Positions 15,752 to 25,025 of a stretch of 34,582 nt of DNA are shown here, piece by piece. This DNA comes from Egibacteraceae bacterium. Lineage in GTDB: Bacteria > Actinomycetota > Nitriliruptoria > Euzebyales > Egibacteraceae. The notes beneath the pieces are model-generated. The model saw nothing but the letters and a program-made list of their open reading frames with translations. It did no database searches and was not told the DNA's origin. The DNA is taken from positions 1-34,582 of the forward strand of contig JBBDQS010000072.1 of assembly GCA_040905805.1 (NCBI GenBank). Reading direction: 5' to 3'. Positions within the stretch are counted from its first letter, which is position 1; the number at the start of each line of letters is the position of its first letter. A program made the translations under genes and the position numbers.

Positions 15752-18319
15752 ATGCCAGTGCATGCTCCACATCGTGCTCCAACGATCACCGTCCACCAGG
15801 CTGTCGTCATGCTGGTGACCCTCGGGCTCGCCCTCGGCCTCGTCGGGGTGGCGCCGGCCAGGGCCCAGGAACCGACCCCCGGCGCCTGCAGCAACCTCGG
15901 GGAGCCCCTCGAGGCGCAGAACACCGGCCTGACCAACATGGGTTTCGAGACCGGCGACTTCACCGGCTGGACCGTCGGCGACGTCACCGACTCGGTGGCC
16001 GTCACCGGCGCAGATGCGTACACCAGCCCGTGGGAGGGGGAGCAGATGGCCGTGCTCGGCACCCCGACGGACAGCGCGGAGGTCAACCAGCCACTCGGCC
16101 CGAACGAGATCTGCCAGGACTTCGTGGTCACCCAGGAGAGCGAGCAGTTCGTCTTCAACGTCTTCACCTACGACTACACGGGCTTCGACGAGCTCCGCTT
16201 CGATGTGGCGGTCACCGACCCGGCCACCGGTGAGGTGCTCGCCGCGTACGAACAGGGCGCCTGGGGGTCGGGGACCGCGCTGAAGAGCACGGGTTGGCGG
16301 GGCGTCGTGGTCGATCTGGCCGGGCGGGTCGGGGAGACGGTCCGGCTGACCCTCAGCGCCGGCGGCACGAGCGACAGCCTGTACGCCTTCTGGGCCTACC
16401 TCGACTCGGCCGACGAGTTGCCCCTGGCGCCTCCGTCGGATGCCAAGAGCGCCTCGGGCAGCGTGATGATCGACCCGGTGACCGGCCAGTTCACCGTGGC
16501 CATGCCGGCTGGCGACGTCTCCGACGTGACGATCTTCACGGACCTGACCGACCTGGACTGCACGGCGACCGACGTGAAGCTACTCTACGACGGCGTCGAG
16601 TTCCCGATCGCGCCCGTCAGCGAGGGGAGCTCGGTCTACACCGGGGTGATCCCGGCCGCGACCATCATCGGCAACCCGAACGGCCAGGTGGTCGTCGAGG
16701 TCACCTGCGAGGACGGGACGACGCAGGTCCTCGTCGTCGGCACGATCGTGCTGTACGACCCGAGCGGCATCGTCAGCGACGCCGAGACCGGCGAGCCGGT
16801 CGTCGGCGCCGACGTGTTCTTGTACCGGGTGCCCGGCGCGGCGCCTGACCAGGTGGAGGCGGGCGACGGCGATTGCCGCACCGTGGATACTCGCGACGGC
16901 GAGGACTGGACGGGCGAGCCCGACGCCGAGATCGATCTCGGCGCGCTCGTCAACCCTGCATCGCCGCAGATCTCGCCGAACGTCAACCCGTTCATCACCA
17001 ACGAGATCGGCTACTACGGTTGGGACGTCGCGGAGGGCTGCTGGTACGTGGTCGTGGAAGCCGAGGGCTACGAGACCCGGGTCAGCCCGGTCGTGGGCGT
17101 GCCCCCGGAGGTCCTCGATCTCGACCTGGCCCTGACCCCGGACACGACCCCGCCGACCTGGCCGGCCGAGGCGGACCTGACCGCCTCCGACGTCACCCAG
17201 ACCGGCGTGGAGCTGTCGTGGACGGCCGCCACCGACGGCGTGACGGGGTACCGCGTGTACCAGGATGGCACGGAGATCGCGGACCAGGAGGGACAGACCC
17301 TGTCGGTCGCCGGTCTGACCCCCGGCACCGACTACACCTTCTCCGTGGAGGCCTATGACGCGTCGGACAACGAGTCCACCGACGGGCCGACGACGACGGT
17401 GACGACGGTGGCGCCACCCGACACGACGGCACCGGCTTGGCCCGGCAACGCGGAGCTGACCGCGTCGGACATCACCGGGAGCAGCGTGGCGTTGTCGTGG
17501 GTCGCGGCCAGCGACGACGAGGGCGTGACCGGCTACCGGGTGTTCCAGGACGGCGTGGAGATCGCCGACCAGGCAGGCACCACCCTGCAGGTGACCGGGT
17601 TGGACCCCGACACCGAGTACGAGTTCACGGTGGAGGCCTACGACGCGGCGGGCAACGAGTCCGACGACGGCCCGTCGGTCTCGGTGACCACGCTGGACGG
17701 GGTCGGCCCCGGCGACGAGGCGTGTGACCCCGACGCCGTGCCCGAGTCGCCGTTCACCGACATCGCGGGCAACACCCACCTGGACAACATCGGCTGCATC
17801 GTGTGGTTCGGGTTGACCCAGGGCACCACGCCCACGACCTACAGCCCGGCCAACCCGGTGCGGCGTGACCAGATGGCGTCGTTCATCGCCCGGCTGCTGG
17901 AGGCGTCGGGGGTGACCCTGCCGGCAGCGTCGGACCAGGGCTTTGGCGACATCGCCGGCAACGTCCACGCCGACCGCATCAACCAGCTCGCCGCGCTGGA
18001 CATCGTGCTGGGCACCAGCCCCACGACCTACGCGCCCAGCCAGGAGGTGCGCCGCGACCAGATGGCGTCGTTCCTGATCCGCGCCTACGAGCACATCGAC
18101 AACAGCACGCTTGCCCGCACCCCCTCGCCGTTCACCGACGTGGCGGGCAACACCCACCTGGCCAACATCGAGAAGGCGGCGACCGCCGGCTTCACGCAGG
18201 GCACCACGCCCACCACCTACACCCCCGCGGCGTCGGTGCGCCGCGACCAGATGGGCTCGTTCCTGGCCCGGGTGCTCAACCGTGGCATGGCCGACGGCCA
18301 CGTCACCCACCCGAGCTAA
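15752..18319 (+). CDS. Exported FN3 / SLH-like repeat surface protein
   Basis: An 855-residue secreted protein. Residues 1-40 form a signal peptide (basic start, VVMLVTLGLALGLVGV core, cleavage near APARAQ). Then follow a beta-sandwich domain resembling carbohydrate-binding or anchor modules (about 45-225), an unassigned beta-rich segment (230-335), a carboxypeptidase-regulatory-like domain (about 338-460, GEPVVGADVFLYRV), two fibronectin type III domains (463-553 and 556-648), and three divergent SLH-type repeats (667-850) each with GTxPTTYxP...VRRDQM. The SLH-type end suggests cell-envelope attachment. No catalytic motif is seen, so a structural or adhesive role is inferred. ATG 15752 has GGGAGG upstream. 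Confidence 0.85.
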   Translation: MPVHAPHRAPTITVHQAVVMLVTLGLALGLVGVAPARAQEPTPGACSNLGEPLEAQNTGLTNMGFETGDFTGWTVGDVTDSVAVTGADAYTSPWEGEQMAVLGTPTDSAEVNQPLGPNEICQDFVVTQESEQFVFNVFTYDYTGFDELRFDVAVTDPATGEVLAAYEQGAWGSGTALKSTGWRGVVVDLAGRVGETVRLTLSAGGTSDSLYAFWAYLDSADELPLAPPSDAKSASGSVMIDPVTGQFTVAMPAGDVSDVTIFTDLTDLDCTATDVKLLYDGVEFPIAPVSEGSSVYTGVIPAATIIGNPNGQVVVEVTCEDGTTQVLVVGTIVLYDPSGIVSDAETGEPVVGADVFLYRVPGAAPDQVEAGDGDCRTVDTRDGEDWTGEPDAEIDLGALVNPASPQISPNVNPFITNEIGYYGWDVAEGCWYVVVEAEGYETRVSPVVGVPPEVLDLDLALTPDTTPPTWPAEADLTASDVTQTGVELSWTAATDGVTGYRVYQDGTEIADQEGQTLSVAGLTPGTDYTFSVEAYDASDNESTDGPTTTVTTVAPPDTTAPAWPGNAELTASDITGSSVALSWVAASDDEGVTGYRVFQDGVEIADQAGTTLQVTGLDPDTEYEFTVEAYDAAGNESDDGPSVSVTTLDGVGPGDEACDPDAVPESPFTDIAGNTHLDNIGCIVWFGLTQGTTPTTYSPANPVRRDQMASFIARLLEASGVTLPAASDQGFGDIAGNVHADRINQLAALDIVLGTSPTTYAPSQEVRRDQMASFLIRAYEHIDNSTLARTPSPFTDVAGNTHLANIEKAATAGFTQGTTPTTYTPAASVRRDQMGSFLARVLNRGMADGHVTHPS

Positions 18320-18337
18320 CCACCGACCCGTAGTACA

Positions 18338-18373
18338 CCGGCGGGCCAGGCGCACGACGGCCTGGCCCGCCGG
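18338..18373 (+). terminator. Strong GC hairpin after the surface protein gene
   Basis: A perfect 14-bp stem, CCGGCGGGCCAGGC (18338-18351) with its complement at 18360-18373, around an 8-base loop, 18 bases after the stop. It lies between convergent genes and could serve both. There is no clear T-tract. Confidence 0.7.
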
Positions 18374-18393
18374 CTCGTGTGCGACCTCCTCGT

Positions 18394-18418
18394 GAGCCCG
18401 GCCCGATGGGTCGGGCTC
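18394..18418 (-). terminator. Second hairpin, likely terminator of the minus-strand egt operon
   Basis: GAGCCCG-GCCC (18394-18404) pairs with GGGT-CGGGCTC (18408-18418), an 11-bp stem including one G-T pair and a 3-base loop. It lies about 50 bases beyond the stop of the last minus-strand gene. No T-tract is seen. Confidence 0.5.
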
Positions 18419-18467
18419 GCGGCGTGTCGGGATCGCCTCGGCAAGCTCCGGCGACTCACGAGCAGAG

Positions 18468-20003
18468 CTAGCGCCGGCCGGCTCGCCTTCGCCGGACCAC
18501 GAGAACCAGGGCGAGCAGCGCCACCGCCGCCGCGGCGATGAGGACGAGCGACCATGGGGCAGCGGTGATGTCGGCCTCGGCGGGAGGGTCGGGGAGGCGC
18601 ACCCTGGTCGCCGCGATGTCCTGGCGCACCAGCTCGGGTCGGTCCTCCCCGATGCGCGTGTCGGTCCAGACCGCGATCAGGCTGCCGTCCCAGGCGGCGA
18701 GCCCCAGCCGCGCACCCACGCCGGGCTCGACGTGCGCCGCCTGCGGTCGCGGGCCGATCGTCGCGTCGAAGGCCCGCGACGACAGCTGGCGGGTCTCGAA
18801 CGGAGCTGCGCCGTCGGCGGAGACCGCGACCCTGGTCGTGGCCATGGCGCCGTCGGTGTCGTCCTGGTCCACGTACAGCACTGCGACGCGCCCGTCGTCG
18901 GTGGCCGCCACCCTGGGCAGGTACTGCGCCGTCTCGTCGTCGGCCGGGTGGTCGTGGACCCGGACCGGAGCCGACCAGGAGTCCCCGCCATCGACCGATC
19001 GACGCAGGAGCACGTCCCGGCTGCCCGCGCGGGCGTCAGCCCACGCGACGTAGAGCGTCCCGTCGGGTGCGGCGGTGATGGACGGGAACTCGGGCAGGAA
19101 CACGATGAAGCGCTGGCCGACGACCACCTCGTCGTCGATCTCCACACCGGGGGAGAAGGTGCGGCCGCCGTCCGTGGAGCGGGTCAGCACCAGCGCACTG
19201 GTGCCCTCCCAGGCGGGGCCTTCGAGGTTCTGGAAGTCGCGGACGTTGTCCTTGAAGTCCTGGTAGAGCACCACCAGGTCCCCGTCGGCGTCGATCACCG
19301 GGGTGGCCGCCGCTACCCGCGGCCGTGCTGGGTCACTGAACGGCACCGGGTCGCTGAAGGTCTCGCCCCCGTCCTCGGAGCGCGTCGCGACCAGCGTCGG
19401 CGGGCTGGCCAGCGCCCACACGCCGATGTCGTCGGCCTGCATGTACGTGAGGTGCACGACGCCGTCGGGGTCGACCACCACCCGGGTCTGGAACACCCGC
19501 TCCCCGGCGACCCGGACGGGCTCGGACAGCGTCGCACCGCCGTCCTCGGACCGCGCCAGCCACAGGTTGTCCGGCACGTTGCCGCGACCCATGAGGTTGA
19601 CGTAGGCCACGTACAGGGTCCCGTCTGGACCGAAGGCGACGTCGGGTGCGTACGGGCGCTGTGTCTCGACGAAGCGCACCTCACCCTCCTCGGTGAGCTC
19701 CAGTGGCGGGCCCTCCGGGTTGCCGGTGCCCTCCGGCAGGGGCAGGTCCGTGGACGACCAGGTCCGCCCGCCGTCGCGGCTGTAGTGCAGGCGGGCGCTG
19801 AAACCGGGGGCATCCATCAGGTGGACGACCACCACGTTGTCACGGTCCTGCGGGTTGATCACGGCGGTCGGTGAGTTGTTGGCGATGAGCTCGGCCTCGG
19901 GGCCGGCACCGACGTCAGTGATGAAGACCTCGTCGGAGACCTGGGTGCCGGATCCGCCGGCGAGCCCCAGCAGCGCGACCAGGACGACGCTCAGCATCGT
20001 CAC
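18468..20003 (-). CDS. Membrane-anchored Asp-box (BNR/sialidase-like) repeat protein
   Basis: A 511-residue exported beta-propeller candidate. It starts with a short hydrophobic signal or anchor (residues 3-17), has five Asp-boxes of the S-x-D-G-G-x-[TS]-[WFL] type (near 75, 152, 209, 276 and 336), and ends in a membrane helix (about 483-503) followed by RRRRAGRR, so the body faces outside. Asp-boxes are structural and do not prove sialidase activity; I see no convincing catalytic triad. GTG 20003 overlaps the egtD stop (GTGA); ATG 19997 is the alternative. It is the last gene of the ergothioneine operon, in the slot where egtE often lies, but it is unrelated to that PLP enzyme. Confidence 0.82.
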   Translation of the reverse strand: MTMLSVVLVALLGLAGGSGTQVSDEVFITDVGAGPEAELIANNSPTAVINPQDRDNVVVVHLMDAPGFSARLHYSRDGGRTWSSTDLPLPEGTGNPEGPPLELTEEGEVRFVETQRPYAPDVAFGPDGTLYVAYVNLMGRGNVPDNLWLARSEDGGATLSEPVRVAGERVFQTRVVVDPDGVVHLTYMQADDIGVWALASPPTLVATRSEDGGETFSDPVPFSDPARPRVAAATPVIDADGDLVVLYQDFKDNVRDFQNLEGPAWEGTSALVLTRSTDGGRTFSPGVEIDDEVVVGQRFIVFLPEFPSITAAPDGTLYVAWADARAGSRDVLLRRSVDGGDSWSAPVRVHDHPADDETAQYLPRVAATDDGRVAVLYVDQDDTDGAMATTRVAVSADGAAPFETRQLSSRAFDATIGPRPQAAHVEPGVGARLGLAAWDGSLIAVWTDTRIGEDRPELVRQDIAATRVRLPDPPAEADITAAPWSLVLIAAAAVALLALVLVVRRRRAGRR

Positions 20004-20995
20004 GATGGTGCCCACCCGTGCCCGTCGCGGGTGGCCAGGGCGACAGCGAACAGCTCGTCGGGGTCGGTGTACCAGGTTCGCAGGGCAAGGCCGGCTGCGG
20101 CCAGACGCTCGGTCAGGGTGCCGCGGGTGAACTTGGAGCTGACCTCGGTGCGGACCACCTCGCCCGCCCGCAGCGCCACCTCGAGGTCGAGGTCGGGAAA
20201 GCGCCACACGGTCGGTTCGACGGCCTCCAGGCCGATCTCGATGCGCGCCTCCGTGGGGTTCCAGCGGGCCGTGTGCCGGAGGGCGTCGGCGTCGATCGTG
20301 GCTCCCAGCTCCCGTTGCAGGACCGTCACCAGGTTCATCGTGAACGCCGCGGTGACCCCCGCGGCGTCGTCGTAGGCGGCCTCCAGCACCTCGGGACCCT
20401 TCACCAGGTCGGCACCGAGCAGGAGGACGTCGCCGTCGGCCAGCGTGCCCGCGATGTCGGTGAGCAGCTCGACCTGCTGGGCGGGCGGGAAGTTGCCGAT
20501 GGTCGAGCCCAGGCACGCCACCAGGCGCCGACCGGTGCGGGGGACCGCCGCGAGATGCTCGTGGAAGTCACCCACGACCCCCCGGACCTGCAGCCAGGGG
20601 TAGTCCGCGACCAGCGCCGCTGCGGCCTCCTCCACGGCGTCCGTGCTGACGTCGAACGGCACGTAGGCGTCACCCGTGCCGTGGCGGTGCATGGCCTCCA
20701 GCAGCAGGCGGGTCTTGCGCGACGAACCGGATCCGATCTCCAGGAGCTCCGCCGGGGCGACGGCGCGGACGATCTCGTCGGCGTGGCGCTCGAGGATCGC
20801 GGCCTCCGTGCGGGTCAGGTAGTACTCCGGGGTCGCGGTGATCTCCTCGAAGAGCACGGACCCGCGAGCGTCGTACAGCCACTTGGACGGCAGGGACCGG
20901 GGCGAGGCGGCGAGGCCGGCCCGGACATCCCGTGCCAGAGCAGCGCCCTGGTCGTCGTCCTCGACGAGTCGCAGCAGGTCGGTGTCGGTGCTCAC
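20000..20995 (-). CDS. egtD: L-histidine N-alpha-methyltransferase
   Basis: Trimethylates histidine to hercynine with SAM, the first ergothioneine step. The 331-residue protein matches the EgtD fold: LPSKWLYDARGSVLFEEIT with TPEYYLTRTE near the N-terminus, the SAM loop LLEIGSGSSRKTRLLL, YVPFDVS, and LGSTIGNFPP; SSKFTRGTL and FAVALAT lie near the C-terminus. GTG 20995 overlaps the egtC stop (GTGA) and its own stop overlaps the next start, so the operon is tightly coupled. Confidence 0.95.
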   Translation of the reverse strand: MSTDTDLLRLVEDDDQGAALARDVRAGLAASPRSLPSKWLYDARGSVLFEEITATPEYYLTRTEAAILERHADEIVRAVAPAELLEIGSGSSRKTRLLLEAMHRHGTGDAYVPFDVSTDAVEEAAAALVADYPWLQVRGVVGDFHEHLAAVPRTGRRLVACLGSTIGNFPPAQQVELLTDIAGTLADGDVLLLGADLVKGPEVLEAAYDDAAGVTAAFTMNLVTVLQRELGATIDADALRHTARWNPTEARIEIGLEAVEPTVWRFPDLDLEVALRAGEVVRTEVSSKFTRGTLTERLAAAGLALRTWYTDPDELFAVALATRDGHGWAPS

Positions 20996-21792
20996 GCAGG
21001 GCTCCTCGTCACGCGCGTCGTGCGGACCTCGGTGGCGCTGACCTGCACCACCGAGCCGTCGGGTACTGGCCTCCAGCCGAGGTCGTCGTCGAGGGGCTCG
21101 GACGCGAGCAGTGTCGCGCCTGGCCATCGGGCTCCATCCTCCAGCGTATAGAGCGTGTTCGCGGCGGTGCCGGACGCGGTTCGGGTCCCGACCACCGTCG
21201 TCCCGTCCGCGAGCAGCAGCGTCAGGGTTGCGGGGGTGCCCAGGTCGGCGCAGACCGCCGCGGCCTCGGTCACGGCTGCGGCTGCTGCGCCTGCCAGCGC
21301 GGCGTGCGGGTCGGCCTCCAGGTGCGCCATCGCCAGGAGGAACAAGGCGTGCGAGTCGCTGGCCGCCTCGACCCGGGCGTGCAGGTGGTCGGGCAACCGC
21401 TGCAGGAGCCGGCGTGCGACCCGGGTGCGGTACTCGGCGATGAAGCCGTTGTGCGCACCGGCCACGTGCTCGTGCACGAACGGTGCGGTGAGCCCCGCGC
21501 CGTGCCCGAGGCCCGGGGTCGCGCCCCGCACCGCGGCGAGCTGCGCCCCCGAGCGCAGCCGGGCGGCCAGCGTCGGCAGGTTCACGTCCGACCACGGTGG
21601 GCGCTCGGTGACGTAGCGCAACGGCTCGGCGTCACCGGCCGGCCACCAGGCGATTCCGGTGCCATCGACGTTGACGGCTCCGGACAGCTGTTCGCGGGGG
21701 TCGTACGCCTGCACCTGCAGGGAGCGGGGCGCGTCGTACAGCAGGGTCGACAGGGGCACCGCCGGCCCGACGTACGCCGCCAGACGGCACAT
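20992..21792 (-). CDS. egtC: Gamma-glutamyl-hercynylcysteine sulfoxide hydrolase
   Basis: Class II (Ntn) glutamine amidotransferase-type hydrolase that removes glutamate from gamma-glutamyl-hercynylcysteine sulfoxide. The 266-residue protein begins MCRLAAYVG, so removal of Met exposes the catalytic Cys2. Further motifs are NVDGTGIAWW, AHNGFI and SDSHALF. ATG 21792 shares its A with the egtB stop (TGATG). Its presence with egtA indicates the pathway that uses gamma-glutamylcysteine as sulfur donor. Confidence 0.94.
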   Translation of the reverse strand: MCRLAAYVGPAVPLSTLLYDAPRSLQVQAYDPREQLSGAVNVDGTGIAWWPAGDAEPLRYVTERPPWSDVNLPTLAARLRSGAQLAAVRGATPGLGHGAGLTAPFVHEHVAGAHNGFIAEYRTRVARRLLQRLPDHLHARVEAASDSHALFLLAMAHLEADPHAALAGAAAAAVTEAAAVCADLGTPATLTLLLADGTTVVGTRTASGTAANTLYTLEDGARWPGATLLASEPLDDDLGWRPVPDGSVVQVSATEVRTTRVTRSPA

Positions 21793-23114
21793 CAGGGGGT
21801 GGACGCTGCGTCGTAGGCCAGGCGGAGCCCGGCGAAGATCTGGCGGCGGTACGGGTGGTCCCAGTTGCGAAACGATGCCCGTGCCAGCGTCGGCCGGGTC
21901 GCCCAGCTCGCACCCCGCAGCACCCGGTAGTCGCCGCCGAAGAACACCTCGCTGTACTCGGGGTAGGGAAACGTCGTGTACCCGGGGTACGGATCGAAGC
22001 CCGAGGTGGTCCACTCGAAGCCGTCGCCCACCATCTGCTCGATCCCGTACGCGCTGGCCCCGGTGGGGTAGGAGCCGACCGGGGCCGGACCCCACGCCCG
22101 GCGGTCGAGGTTGGCCCGAGCGGGGGTGGGCGGTGCGTCCCCCCACGGGTAGGTGCGGGCACGTCCTGCGCACGGGTCCCAGGCGGCGGCCTTCTCCCAC
22201 TCCTCCTCGGTCGGCAGCCGCCCGCCGGCCCAGGTGGCGAAGGCCTCGGCCTCGTAGCAGCTCACGTGCTGGACGGGTTCGCGGGGGTCGAGGGGCTCGA
22301 CGTGGCCGAACCGGCGTCGCATCCAGCCCTGCTCGGCCGAGGGCAGCCACCCCTGCGGCCAGCGGTGGCCTCGCTCGCTGCGCCAGGCCCAGCCGCGCGC
22401 CGTCCACAGCTCCGGACGGTCGTAGCCGCCCGCGGCGACGAAGGCGGCGTACCGGCGGTTGGTGACGGGGAACCGGTCGAGGGCGAATGTGCCCACCTCC
22501 ACGGGGTGGGCCGGCCGTTCGTTGTCGTAGGCGCCGGTCAGGGTCGCGCCCATCACGAAGCGGCCACCCGGGACGGTGACGCGGTCCGCGTCGTCCACGG
22601 GACGCGGCGGCGGCAGATGCCGGGCGGCGGCGGGCGGGTACGCGGGGGCGTGTCGACGCAGGTTCAGGGCCTGCAACATGGTCTCCTGGTGCTGGGCCTC
22701 GTGCTGGGCGACCAGGTGGTAGACGAACCCGCCCGCCCGCAGCGGGTCGTCCGGGTCGAGGCCGTCGTGGCGCAGCACCCGCAGGGCGTCACCGCGAACC
22801 TCGTCGAGGTAGGCGACGGCCTCCGCGCGCGGCAGGATCGGCAGGCCGGCGCGGGTTGCTCGCGGGTGGTCGAACGGGTTGTACAGCGCGGCCAGCCGCG
22901 GGTCCCAGCCGGCGTCCTCGCCCAGGGCGCGCAGCAGCCACAGCTGCTCGAAGGTCCCGATGTGGCCGAGGTCCCACACCAGGGGGCTCATGATCGGGTC
23001 GACCTGCCGGTGCACCTCGTCGTCGTCGAGCGGCTCGAGGAGCGCGTGGGTCACCCGGCGACCCTCGTCGAGGGCACCGACGAGCGCGGGCACGGGGGCG
23101 TGAGGGGCGGTCAT
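21792..23114 (-). CDS. egtB: Hercynine oxygenase (ergothioneine sulfoxide synthase)
   Basis: Non-haem iron enzyme joining hercynine and gamma-glutamylcysteine with oxygen. The 440 residues show an N-terminal DinB-like domain with the iron-binding histidines (LVWDLGHIGTFEQ and the HxxxHxE motif in VAQHEAQHQET) and a C-terminal formylglycine-generating-enzyme/SUMF-type domain (VPGGRFVMGA, LPTEEEWEKAA, GDGFEWTTS, LRGASW, GLRLA). ATG 23114 is the first residue of the conserved region; upstream in-frame sequence overlaps egtA and is not used. Ten bases separate it from the egtA stop. Confidence 0.95.
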   Translation of the reverse strand: MTAPHAPVPALVGALDEGRRVTHALLEPLDDDEVHRQVDPIMSPLVWDLGHIGTFEQLWLLRALGEDAGWDPRLAALYNPFDHPRATRAGLPILPRAEAVAYLDEVRGDALRVLRHDGLDPDDPLRAGGFVYHLVAQHEAQHQETMLQALNLRRHAPAYPPAAARHLPPPRPVDDADRVTVPGGRFVMGATLTGAYDNERPAHPVEVGTFALDRFPVTNRRYAAFVAAGGYDRPELWTARGWAWRSERGHRWPQGWLPSAEQGWMRRRFGHVEPLDPREPVQHVSCYEAEAFATWAGGRLPTEEEWEKAAAWDPCAGRARTYPWGDAPPTPARANLDRRAWGPAPVGSYPTGASAYGIEQMVGDGFEWTTSGFDPYPGYTTFPYPEYSEVFFGGDYRVLRGASWATRPTLARASFRNWDHPYRRQIFAGLRLAYDAASTP

Positions 23115-23124
23115 CGGGGGCAAC

Positions 23125-24486
23125 CTACAGCGGGGTGAGGGTGTCGATGGGGTCGCCGGCCCATGCAAGCGCCGCAGCCGGCGAGTCCGCGAGGCGCTCC
23201 GCCAGCTCGTCGGCGGGGCACCGCCCGCGCATCGTGAAGTGGTCGAGGAACGTCTCGGTGGTCCGCAGGTCCTGGTCGCGCACGTAGCCCACCGGCAGAC
23301 GGCGGCCACCGGCCAGCGCCAGCGACCACGCCTCGACGGCCTGTGCGCACATGGCGGGGTCCGCCACCCCGGAGACGACTGCGCGATCGAGCAGCGTCGA
23401 GAGCGTCGCCCGGTGGCGCTCGAGCAGGCCACGGATCTGCTGGCGGGCCCGAGCGTCGTACAACGCGCCCACGAGCAGAACCACGGGCACGGCGCGCCAG
23501 CGCCGCGGCAGCGCGTCCACACCCCGCAGCTCCAGGAAGCCGCGCGCCCGGACCTCGGGGAAGAGCGTCGTCAGATGATAGCGCAGGTCCTCGGCGGTCG
23601 GCCAGCCCGCCGGGCCCCCGGCGCGGAGCCAGTCGCCGAACGTCCGTCCCGGCGTGCCCGGTCGGCAGCCGTGTCGGGTGTGGACCAGCAGCACGTCGGC
23701 GGACAGTGCGAGGCCGGCGAGCTGGTCGACGGGGTCCTCGCTGCCGGACAGGAATCGGGCGGGCAGGCCGGTGCGGGTGGGGTCGAGCTGTCGCCACAGC
23801 AGGCCCCGGCCGGAGACGGCTCCCGGGACGGGGCTGGCAGCGAACGTCGCGACCAGGAGCGGGGCGAGGAGGTTTGCGACCAGCCAGCGCTCCCCGGCGG
23901 TCGACGGCGGGCCGAGACACAGGTTGACCTGCAGGGAGGCGGTGTGGCACATCATGGTGCGCCCGGCCGGCCCGCGCCGGGCCAGGTATGCCGCCATCGC
24001 CGAGTAGCGCGGTGTCTCCAGCTGCCGGGTGACGCTGTCGGCGGGATGCCAGACGTCGACGCCGGCCGCGGCGAGCGTCGCACCGGCCATGGCGTAGGAA
24101 TGAGCGACGTCCATGCTCGTCCGGTCGAGCGCGGCGAGCGCGGCCGCGGCGGTGTCCCAGGGTGCGGTCGCCACCTCGACCTGCCCGCCGGGCTCGCAGG
24201 TCACCTGCGTGCCCGCGTCGAGGGCGAACAGCGGGACGCCCCCCGGAGTCTGCGTGTGGGGGGTCAGGCGCCCGAGGACGGACAACGTGCCCGGGGCGCC
24301 GGAATCGGTCAGCGGCACCCTGCCGGCCGGCGCGCCGCCGTCGGTGAGCCGGACGGGGAAGGCCTCGGCCTCGAGGCCGACCTTGCCGAGCTCCGGGGCG
24401 CCCGGCTCGGGCGCGTAGCATGCCGCCGCGACCACGTCACGGACCTCGTCGGCGGCCAGCGCGGCGCGCAGGTCGTGCGTGGGCAT
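23125..24486 (-). CDS. egtA: Glutamate-cysteine ligase (ergothioneine type)
   Basis: Makes gamma-glutamylcysteine from glutamate and cysteine, the sulfur donor for EgtB. The 453-residue protein has LGKVGLEAEAF near the start, the LTPHTQTPGG and TCEPGGQVEVAT substrate/ATP motifs, MMCHTASLQVNL, and a C-terminal FLELRGVDALP, all typical of the plant/actinobacterial GCS2-like ligases. ATG 24486 lies 26 bases after the greA stop, so greA may be transcribed together with the egt genes. Confidence 0.93.
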   Translation of the reverse strand: MPTHDLRAALAADEVRDVVAAACYAPEPGAPELGKVGLEAEAFPVRLTDGGAPAGRVPLTDSGAPGTLSVLGRLTPHTQTPGGVPLFALDAGTQVTCEPGGQVEVATAPWDTAAAALAALDRTSMDVAHSYAMAGATLAAAGVDVWHPADSVTRQLETPRYSAMAAYLARRGPAGRTMMCHTASLQVNLCLGPPSTAGERWLVANLLAPLLVATFAASPVPGAVSGRGLLWRQLDPTRTGLPARFLSGSEDPVDQLAGLALSADVLLVHTRHGCRPGTPGRTFGDWLRAGGPAGWPTAEDLRYHLTTLFPEVRARGFLELRGVDALPRRWRAVPVVLLVGALYDARARQQIRGLLERHRATLSTLLDRAVVSGVADPAMCAQAVEAWSLALAGGRRLPVGYVRDQDLRTTETFLDHFTMRGRCPADELAERLADSPAAALAWAGDPIDTLTPL

Positions 24487-24512
24487 GGCGTGCCTCGACG
24501 CCGCGCGGGTCG

Positions 24513-24989
24513 TCAGCCGTCCAGCGGACGGACGCCGGTCACGGTGATGGAGAACTCGCCGGCCGGTGCGGCGTAGGCCACCGTGTCCCCGACGCTGCTG
24601 CCGACGAGCGCACGGCCGAGTGGCGACTGGGCGCTCACCACGCTCAGCCCCTGTGCGCGGTCCTCCCGGCTCCCGAGGAGGAAGGTCTCCTCGTCGCCGT
24701 GCTCGTCGACGGTGCTCACGACCATGCCCGCCGCGACGGTGTCGCCTCCCGGTGCCTCGCCGACCTTGGCCTCGCGCAGCATCTGCTCCAGCTGGCGGAT
24801 GCGCGCCTCCATCTTGCCCTGCTCCTCCTTGGCGGAGTGGTACTCCGCGTTCTCGCGCAGATCACCGTGCGCCCGCGCAACCTCGATCGCGGCGGACGCC
24901 TGGGTGCGACCTTCACCCTTGAGGTGGGCCAGCTCCGCGCTGAGCCGCTCGTACGCGGACTGGGACAGCCATACCGCTTCGCTGTTCAC
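24513..24989 (-). CDS. greA: Transcription elongation factor GreA
   Basis: Rescues backtracked RNA polymerase by stimulating RNA cleavage. The 158 residues show the N-terminal antiparallel coiled coil (about 8-75) with DLRENAEYHSAKEEQ, whose acidic tip acts in the polymerase channel, and a C-terminal FKBP-like domain with SPLGRALVGSSVGD. GTG 24989 has AAGGA at 25001-24997, seven bases upstream. It is the first gene of the minus-strand run into egtABCD. Confidence 0.96.
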   Translation of the reverse strand: MNSEAVWLSQSAYERLSAELAHLKGEGRTQASAAIEVARAHGDLRENAEYHSAKEEQGKMEARIRQLEQMLREAKVGEAPGGDTVAAGMVVSTVDEHGDEETFLLGSREDRAQGLSVVSAQSPLGRALVGSSVGDTVAYAAPAGEFSITVTGVRPLDG

Positions 24990-25025
24990 GTGTATGTCCT
25001 TGTCGGATGCTGGGGGCCGCCGGAG

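Noticed and set aside
18468-20003. A true sialidase
   Set aside because: Asp-boxes occur in many propellers. I could not find the arginine triad, tyrosine and acid residues of sialidases, so only the repeat and membrane anchors are claimed.
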